This document shows, one piece after another, positions 59,001 to 64,000 of a stretch of DNA of 64,000 nucleotides. Below the pieces are notes generated by a model. That model was given only the letters and a program-made list of their open reading frames with translations. It was not told where the DNA came from and did not search any database. The DNA comes from Laccaria trichodermophora. Taxonomy: Eukaryota > Basidiomycota > Agaricomycetes > Agaricales > Hydnangiaceae. The position numbers were made by a program, and so were the translations under genes. Position 1 is the stretch's first letter, and each line of letters starts with the position of its first letter. The stretch lies in contig JACTVC010000043.1 of assembly GCA_018417955.1 (NCBI GenBank), positions 164,845 to 228,844 on the forward strand. Direction: 5' to 3'.

Positions 59001-60795
59001 GACACAACGCGACCTCTCACGGCGACAGGCACGATGGATGGAATTTATGTCACAATTTGATTCCAAGATCGTTTACATTAAGGGCGAGGACAACACCGTG
59101 GCCGACGCCTTATCACGACTTCCATACTCCTCCTCTTCACAAGACGCCGAATCTTCTGCACGACATCCTTACAACTTCTGCCCAGACGATGACACGGATG
59201 GCATAATAGCGAGCATTTTCAAATGCACAAATCAGGGTCCCATGGACACTGCTCAATCCCTGGCGAACGCTCCGCTTCCCACCTCCTCTGTCAATGCCAC
59301 ACTACAAATCTCAGCACACGAATCGTTTCTGGACGACATTGTTAAAGGTTATGCAGAAGACGCTTGGTGCAAAACATTACCGTCTGCCGCTTTAAGCTTA
59401 CCGAATTTACAGTGCCGTGACAAACTTTGGTATATTGGGGAACGTCTCATAATACCACGCACTGGCAACTTACGTGAAATGCTATTCACACTGGCACACG
59501 ACTCTCTCGGCCATTTCGGTTTTCACAAGACTTATGGCTCACTGCGCACCGCGTATTACTGGCCGAATATGCGACGCGACCTAGAGCAAGGCTACGTCAA
59601 ATCGTGTCCAGAATGCCAACGCAACAAAAGCACCACCAGTAAACCACTAGGACCTCTACATCCGTTACCTGTACCGGATCAGCGTGGTGACTCGGTTGCC
59701 ATTGATTTTATTGGTCCATTGCCAGAAGATGACGGTAAAAACTGTATAGTAACGTTCACTGATCGTTTGGGTAGTGATATCCGACTGATTCCCACTCGCA
59801 CGGACATCACGGCGGATCAACTGGCCATCATTTTTTTTGATGAGTGGTACTGCGAAAATGGCTTACCGTCTGACATTGTTTCCGACAGAGACAAATTGTT
59901 CATTTCAAGATTCTGGAAAGCGCTACATCGACTGACTGGCGTAAAACTGAAAATGTCCACGGCGTATCACCCAGAAACAGATGGATCTAGTGAACGAACG
60001 AACAAAACCGTCAACCAAGCCCTTCGTTTCCACGTCGAACGCAACCAACTAGGCTGGGCTCGCGCATTACCACACGTTCGCTTTGACATGATGAACACTA
60101 TCAATAAATCAACCGGATTCACACCCTTTCAACTCCGCATGGGTCGAAGCCCACGCGTAATTCCTCCTCTCATTCCAGCCAAATCAAATGCCACGGTCAC
60201 AGATGTCGACGCATGGCACATAATTCGACAACTGGAGACGGACGTGTTCGAGGCGCAAGATAATCTATTACGCGCTAAGATTTCGCAGTCAATTCAGGCC
60301 AATAAGCACCACTCACTCAAATTTCCTTTTGAAATAGGTTCTCGTGTACAGCTTTCGACCTCGCACCGTCGGAACGACTACAAGACGAAGGGTGAAAAAC
60401 GTGTCGCGAAATTCATGCCACGATATGATGGCCCGTACACGATTACCGACGTTGATGAAGAACACTCCACCGTCACTCTCGATTTACCAAATTCCCCCAA
60501 CATCTTCCCTGTTTTCCACACATCAGAAGTTCTACCGTACACCGAATCCGACACTACTCTCTTCCCATCCCGACATCTTGAAGAACCAGCACCAATCCTT
60601 ACTGACGACGGCGACGAAGAATATTTCATTGACAAGATATTGGATGCTCGACGCCGCGGACGTGGTTACCAATACTTAGTTCGATGGAAAGGCTACGGCG
60701 CTGAAGAAGACAGGTGGTTACCTGGTTCCGAACTTCAAAACTGCAAAGCGCTGGACGTCTGGCTCGCATCGCGAGTGAATTCACCTTTACCATAG
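56068..60795 (+). CDS. Gag-pol polyprotein with C-terminal chromodomain
   Basis: This 1575-residue frame carries all functions for retrotransposition in one ORF. Gag occupies about residues 1-245 and a CCHC-like knuckle (CTKCRRFYCGHRSHNC) about 249-264. The protease motif near 372 is LIDNGAHLV, with Asn where Ser or Thr is usual. Reverse transcriptase spans about 590-800 with YLDDIVIWS near 748, and RNase H begins at TTDAS near 900. The integrase zinc finger (HDSLGHFGFH..CPEC) is near 1147-1185, with catalytic Asp in AIDFIG, Asp in SDRDKLF and Glu in SSERTNK. The chromodomain (YFIDKILD..YLVRWKGYG..RWLP) is near 1517-1560 and would direct integration to heterochromatin. No stop or frameshift is seen. 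Confidence 0.96.
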   Translation: MTTLATVEPTSGKAPVLTAGDLTPAVAMDFENAALDFFVAKSVPADKQVSLILPGIKDIRIRDWITADRARISVLPFSDFIKELRLNYLQSDWEDQIRNQILTSTLANSRKSFWNWSQQLLSLNCLLRNTPSALDDNALCNHLEAHLDDELKEKVKHSDARNDKVFKSWVTAVRVLDEARTTENKWQLELIEGALQCQAKRQATDANALRGPSRRGNTTSSSSTNTTNTNHLAPLTEGERALLNEHDGCTKCRRFYCGHRSHNCGLGFPSPKGYKTLTLTDALAAKKSKATSSKPTKAVSATIAAVDSDDEDTPTAAAVLPVSPGAYSSDSEEAADVSRRDVSAPLRAKHLFWNCQIHGLIDDFPVKVKALIDNGAHLVLIRPELVAELGLKKYRLRTPEIVDVALKNDDAKLRCELSEYVKLSFTSLDSQWTSRKVKAIIAPGLCAAVILGLPFLEHNSIVTDHSSRTCIDKKTNYDLLNTPPCTPPPPPKPRLREQIKITKADKKVTLAELMLTCHERRRAGKDIPETVEPFDVAGAVRDHVEILAAEDALRKREKRIKSKFKEIFEPIPHIDELPTDIVAEIHLKNAEKTIKTRSYPSPRKYKEAWQILIQQHLDAGRIRPSSSPCASPAFIVPKANPNVLPRWVNDYRQLNENTVTDCHPLPRIDDILSDCAKGKIWATIDMTNSFFQTRMHPHHIPLTAVTTPLGLYEWLVMPMGLKNAPAIHQRRVTLALRPYLGKICHIYLDDIVIWSNTIEEHEKNVSTILQALRDARLYINPEKTHLFCLEIVFLGHHISMRGIEADTKKADRIVAWPIPKSATDVRAFLGLVCYLSAFLPSLAEHTGILTELTTKDSEKNFPPWTAHYQSAFDSVKSIVTSRECLTTIDLSKLPEYKIFVTTDASNKCSGAVLSFGTDWESARPVAFDSMTFKGAELNYPVHEKELLAVIRALKKWWVDLLGSPFFIYTDHKTLENFTTQRDLSRRQARWMEFMSQFDSKIVYIKGEDNTVADALSRLPYSSSSQDAESSARHPYNFCPDDDTDGIIASIFKCTNQGPMDTAQSLANAPLPTSSVNATLQISAHESFLDDIVKGYAEDAWCKTLPSAALSLPNLQCRDKLWYIGERLIIPRTGNLREMLFTLAHDSLGHFGFHKTYGSLRTAYYWPNMRRDLEQGYVKSCPECQRNKSTTSKPLGPLHPLPVPDQRGDSVAIDFIGPLPEDDGKNCIVTFTDRLGSDIRLIPTRTDITADQLAIIFFDEWYCENGLPSDIVSDRDKLFISRFWKALHRLTGVKLKMSTAYHPETDGSSERTNKTVNQALRFHVERNQLGWARALPHVRFDMMNTINKSTGFTPFQLRMGRSPRVIPPLIPAKSNATVTDVDAWHIIRQLETDVFEAQDNLLRAKISQSIQANKHHSLKFPFEIGSRVQLSTSHRRNDYKTKGEKRVAKFMPRYDGPYTITDVDEEHSTVTLDLPNSPNIFPVFHTSEVLPYTESDTTLFPSRHLEEPAPILTDDGDEEYFIDKILDARRRGRGYQYLVRWKGYGAEEDRWLPGSELQNCKALDVWLASRVNSPLP

Positions 60796-60917
60796 GTAGA
60801 TCTTCACTTTCGACCTTGCCAGCGGTAGCTTTTTCCCACTGGGTTTTGACGCACCCGCGCTCGGATTTTACTTACCTTTCGTTACTAACAGTTTCTTTTT
60901 TTCCCTTTTCCTTTTTT

Positions 60918-60931
60918 AAAGCGGGGGAGAG
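60918..60931 (+). promoter_or_regulatory. Polypurine tract for plus-strand priming
   Basis: AAAGCGGGGGAGAG directly precedes the TG of the 3' LTR, the position of the plus-strand primer in LTR retroelements. Confidence 0.8.
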
Positions 60932-61156
60932 TGTAATCCTGGATTACAAATATTTGCGATTGTTTGACCACAGCTCGATACTTCTCTTCCATACGCTCTT
61001 GCTTCTTTCCTTAGAACCATCATCACCTTTTCCTTCCCTCTTCATACCCTACGTTCTCCTCTCTTATTCCCTCAGAAATATACACCCGGTTAATTTCTGT
61101 GAGTGCCTCTAAGCGATCTTTAGTGTTTTCTATCCCCTTCAGGGGATAGTTTTCCA
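60932..61156 (+). repeat. 3' LTR of the intact gypsy
   Basis: Same sequence as 55372-55595 apart from one small difference cluster. Followed directly by the TSD GTAAC. Confidence 0.95.
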
Positions 61157-61334
61157 GTAACCCAGCCAATTTTTTGTCTAGAATCCATGTGGATTCCAGC
61201 TGGAGTCCAGTTGGAGTCCAGTTGCTCCATGTGGACAACATGGACTCCAACATGGACTCCACCTCAAAACACATATGAATTCATCTGGAATCCATGTGTA
61301 CTCATTGCGTTCAATTTATTTACTTATTATATAC

Positions 61335-61431
61335 AAAAAATGAAATTGCATGAGCAAGAATTGAACTCTCGAGCTCATGAACTGGATGCCCAAGATCACC
61401 ACACAATTAACCATTGAACCACAAGGCCTTA
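61335..61431 (-). ncRNA. tRNA-like Pol III cassette of element F
   Basis: Minus-strand A box TGGTTCAATGG (61421-61411), B box AGTTCAATTCT (61367-61357), six T (61340-61335). Its position next to the GAGG end of F is as in A, B, C and E once the gypsy is discounted. Confidence 0.72.
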
Positions 61432-61449
61432 GATATATAGTCACAACTA

Positions 61450-62530
61450 GTGCTCTATATCACCGCCACGCCCGGCACGTTCCGCACGCTACACGTGCTG
61501 GCTGTTTTGGTTGTTTGTGCCACGCCAACTGTCTTTCTTTCCCCCACCACCATCTCGTTCACGAAACCCACAGCCCGCCGCCCACTACTCGTCCACGCGC
61601 ACCACACTCAAACAACGACAATGCCACCACACGACGACAACGACGACAACGACAACGACAACGACAACGGCAACGTCACCCCCAACAACGTGTCGCCGCC
61701 ACGTCACCACCCCCAGCCGCTGGACGAGCGCCTGCCGTGTCGATGGCGGACGGAAACGACGACGTGGCACATCAACGGATGTGCCACGTCGTCCAGATGG
61801 TGATGATGCACGCCGAGGTAAGTACCCCCCGCCCCCATCCATTTCTTCGTTCACACCCAGTACCCCCACCCCCTAGTGACGACGACGCCCCCACATGATA
61901 CATACCCCGCCAACGACGCATACCGCCCACAAACAACGCCTACCACCCCAACCGGCTACGACACGACGCGAACGCGAACGAGCGCCCACGTACGAAAACG
62001 AGCGCCCGCGTGCGAAGACGAGCGCCGACGCACGTACAACGCCTCCACGTCCACGACACCAACTACCACCCATCCACACGTCCATGTCCACGACGTCCAC
62101 ATCCACGTCCACAACCCCCCCTCTCATCCACGACGCTTCCACGTACACGACCACATCTGCCCACACACGAAAACGGAAAACGAGCGCCCACGTTCAAAAA
62201 CGGGCGCCCACGTATGGTAACGAGACCCGACGTACGAAACCGACCGCCAGCATACGAAGACGAGCCCTTTCGGACACCAGGTAACTACCCATCATTCTTT
62301 CCCCCCTCCCTCACCCCCCCTCCTCTACACTCCTTCCATCAATCTACTCCCTTCCCCTCCATAACTCCCCTCCCCCTCCTACCCCCCCCCATCACTCCCC
62401 TCCCCTTCCTCCCCCCACCATCACTCTCATCCCTCCCTCCCTCCCTCCATCACTCTACCTCTCCCTCTCCCTCTCCCTACCACTTCCTCCCCTCTTCATC
62501 ACTCCCACCACTCCCTCCCCCTCTCTTCAA
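61450..62530. repeat. CAC/GAC-rich and polypyrimidine core of element F
   Basis: ACGACAACGACAAC and similar units, then CCACGTCCACG-type, then CCCTCCCTC-type polypyrimidine from about 62290. It corresponds to 1690-2770 of element A. The Thr/Pro-rich open frames are not genes. Confidence 0.8.
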
Positions 62531-63218
62531 CATGTAAAGTAGTAAAATACATCTATGTACTTCTATACAATAAATATACTTGGATTTTACTTGTTCAGAT
62601 AGAAATATCATAAGTCACTCTTAGGATTGAGTTATCAGCATTCAGAGTTAGCTTGAGCAAAATGACATCTGGCTAAGGTTGGCATTTTCCATAATTTGGA
62701 CAAGGCAAAGTCCATGTTGAAACTGTGATCAACTCCATCTGGAGGCCACTTGGATTCCAGGTGGATTCCAGGTGGAGTCCATGTGGAGTCCACATGGATT
62801 TTCAACAAAATTGTAGGGTGAGGTCTTTTCCAAATGGAGTCCAGATGGAATCCGTGGGGGAGGGTAAAGTACACATTTTTGGCCTGTTTTAGACAAAACA
62901 AGCCATTTTCCAAAGCCTCTACAGACATAATGGCTCAGTATTTTTGCCTGATTCTTTGATAGGTTCATTCAGGTTGACCAGAGGTATGTTCTGGCTACCT
63001 CCCCAGTTAGCGCATATTTTTTTTTTCAGATACCAAATATGGCCTCCAGAATAAAAACCTTCTCAAGGCTCCAGCTTTCACTGAAATTAGTCCATACCAA
63101 GGGAAGTGTAACACAACTACATAATGTAAAAGAATACACAAATACATTTGAGGTACAATAGATTCTTAGAAAGAACCAGAAAAATGAACCAACCTTCATT
63201 CTTTTTGCACTCAACTGT

Positions 63219-63546
63219 ACATGCAAGTATTAGTATGTTTTTTCCCCTTTAGCAGCAAATGTACTTTTTGGCCCGACTGGGGTGGGAAGGAGCCAGAGTA
63301 GGTGGGTCATTGACAGTGGTGTTGACTACAGGAACAGCGATGTTGATGTCCACCATTGGCATGGACAAATTGGGGTCAGATTCACTAGGCAGAATTTTCT
63401 TAACGGCCTTGGAATTGTTTCTACATGCAAATATTAGTAAATTTTTTTCCCTTTAGCAACAAACAAACTTTTTGGCCTGACTGGGGTGGGAAGGAGCTGG
63501 AGTAGGTGGGTTGTTGACGGTGGTGTTGACTACAGGAACAGTGATC
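63219..63546. repeat. Tandem duplication of a host exon-intron unit
   Basis: A unit of about 204 bp starting ACATGCAA (63219 and 63423) is repeated, containing CTTTAGCAGCAAA, TTTTTGGCCCGACTGGGGTG and GGTGTTGACTACAGGAACAG. Both copies carry an exon of the minus-strand host gene, so the protein has an internal repeat (PVVNTTVN..PPT.APSHPS). The TA foldback sits at the edge of one copy. Confidence 0.8.
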
Positions 63547-63863
63547 TTCCTGGCCTGGCTACAGGTAGGATGACCTGTCACCTGAGTGGGTGTGGACTTG
63601 CCAATGACATTACCACCGGTATCAGCATCTGTCGCGCTAGATATACTTTGAGGTGAAAGGCCTCAACAGAAAGGGTGAGGAATCACCTCTCGTTGTCTGT
63701 ACTCTGGGCCGCCTTCCCCACTCCCTTCTGCATTTTTTTTCAACGTCGTGGCTAACAGTGACAGAGGAGTCTCTCACCTTGGTGGAAGCATTACCTCTGC
63801 CCACTGGGGGTAGAAGAATGACAGGCTGCAACTTACGAGGGCGAAGTTGTCGAGGTTCAGACA

Positions 63864-64000
63864 TTTTGGTTGGGAACTTTAGTATTTGGTTTTGTTGCAA
63901 AAATCTTGAAGGCTTTTTGAGTGGGTTGGGGCAGAAAGGTGTTCCGTCCCACTGTGTATATGTACTCTTACTTACACGCAAGCCCAGGGACACTGACACG
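63864..64000. other. Upstream flank of the host gene start
   Basis: The minus-strand frame stays open upstream of the chosen ATG (to 63999), so an earlier start is possible. MSEPRQLRPRK at 63863 was preferred as a basic start typical of a protein N-terminus. No promoter motif is clear. Confidence 0.35.

Larger units (their letters stand above)
55372..61156 (+). mobile_element. Intact Ty3/gypsy chromodomain LTR retrotransposon
   Basis: LTRs of 224 bp (55372-55595) and 225 bp (60932-61156) begin TG and end CA and differ only by a small cluster at GACCCGGCTC / GACCACAGCTC. The 5-bp TSD GTAAC lies at 55367-55371 and 61157-61161. A polypurine tract AAAGCGGGGGAGAG (60918-60931) abuts the 3' LTR. 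One open frame encodes gag-pol. Near-identical LTRs and an unbroken frame mark a very young insertion. I see no TGG-type tRNA primer site right after the 5' LTR (it begins CTTTTTTTGAAATTAC), so priming may be atypical. Confidence 0.95.
55268..62874. mobile_element. Element F: non-autonomous KDZ-type element hosting a gypsy retrotransposon
   Basis: The left end is GAGGACTTTACTCTCCCCCA and the right end GGGGGAGGGTAAAGTACAC. Perfect TSDs ATTTTTGG lie at 55260-55267 and 62875-62882. Subterminal GGACTCCATGTGGA repeats lie at both ends. After the inserted gypsy come the tRNA-like cassette, a CAC/GAC-rich block (about 61450-62280) and a polypyrimidine block (62290-62530). Without the gypsy it is about 1.8 kb. 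A GTAAGT..CCCTAG intron-like stretch near 61817-61876 recalls the first intron of gene 1 in element E. Confidence 0.92.
50934..63217. mobile_element. TA-flanked foldback element, hugely expanded by nested insertions
   Basis: The left end CAGTTGAGTGCAAAAAGAAT and right end ATTCTTTTTGCACTCAACTG are inverted repeats; TA flanks both (50932-50933, 63218-63219). Arms continue nearly identically for about 300 bp (54955-55259 against 62883-63180), so the original was a hairpin-like element of roughly 0.7 kb. The hairpin element (50971-54952) is inserted in its left arm and element F in its centre. The empty site TTTCTACATGC is still seen in a tandem duplicate of the host segment at 63418-63428, which confirms the TA target. 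Confidence 0.85.
37713..63863 (-). pseudogene. Multi-exon basidiomycete gene of unknown function, stretched over 26 kb by insertions
   Basis: The start is the minus ATG at 63863 (MSEPRQLRPRKLQPVILLPP). Exons lie in 63230-63863, 48096-50932 and 37713-39812. Segments include KKILPSESDPNLS..PMVDIN, WESLPKGYTTDPPAALNRLG, KRGPFSVREMDQAKELADTI, SWWDVWQMYLRHQ, WANFFTHCCDAQMILERWPC and a C-terminal region that is open in two frames (one Gly/His/Tyr-rich, ending near 37741). Removing element E joins QEFKMTKS to ALKQVQDL, and removing the TA foldback restores a 3' splice site. I do not recognise a catalytic domain. Some exon joins are uncertain. It is disrupted in one exon and at one splice site, so normal expression is unlikely. 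Confidence 0.6.

Overview
The window looks like gene-poor, transposon-rich chromosomal DNA of a basidiomycete fungus, most likely an Agaricomycete. The reasons are short introns (about 50 bp, GT-AG with one GC-AG), chromodomain-bearing Ty3/gypsy elements, a KDZ-associated CxC5/CxC6 transposase gene, an SPT5-like KOW gene, and SRPK-like and PWWP gene remnants. Nearly every gene is interrupted by, or lies inside, a mobile element. Most nesting can be read from target-site duplications (TSDs), and in coding hosts conceptual removal of the insertion rejoins the reading frame.

Left block (1-18.6 kb): a PWWP gene (minus strand) is cut by an old Ty3/gypsy element whose pol fragment, downstream ORF and LTR lie at 1-1167, 3176-4199 and 17881-18311. 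The gypsy is split by element A (1168-3175) and by a 13.7 kb hAT transposon (4200-17880, perfect 8-bp TSD). The hAT carries its transposase (4452-7387, minus) and a captured multi-exon SPT5-like gene (9552-17573, plus). That cargo gene is itself split by element B (9836-11994) and by a 3.2 kb hairpin element (13569-16795); without them its exons form one open frame of 767 codons.

Middle block (18.6-37.6 kb): a Tc1/IS630-like transposase pseudogene (19587-22758) hosts a hAT MITE and element D. It is followed by a SAM-like gene fragment, a duplicated gene remnant, an SRPK-like kinase pseudogene, a TA-flanked MITE, two palindrome-rich elements, a decayed LTR, further hairpin-family copies and a second hAT MITE.

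Right block (37.7-63.9 kb): one minus-strand host gene of unknown function is stretched over about 26 kb. It is split by element E (39821-48087) and by a TA-flanked foldback element (50934-63217). E holds two genes (an acidic/Ser-rich ORF and the CxC5/CxC6 KDZ transposase) and is split by element C. The foldback contains a 4 kb hairpin element and element F, and F holds a nearly pristine 5.8 kb chromodomain Ty3/gypsy retrotransposon with an intact 1575-codon gag-pol.

The main discovery is that elements A-F are one transposon family. They share CTTTAC..CCC termini with two distinguishable ends (GAGGTCTTTAC and CAGTACTTTAC), 8-bp TSDs, subterminal arrays of short palindromic repeats, and, in five of six, a tRNA-like cassette (A box, B box, T-run) fixed in position and orientation next to the GAGGTC end. 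E is the coding copy and the others are short non-autonomous derivatives. All conclusions come from reading the sequence; no searches or folding were run.
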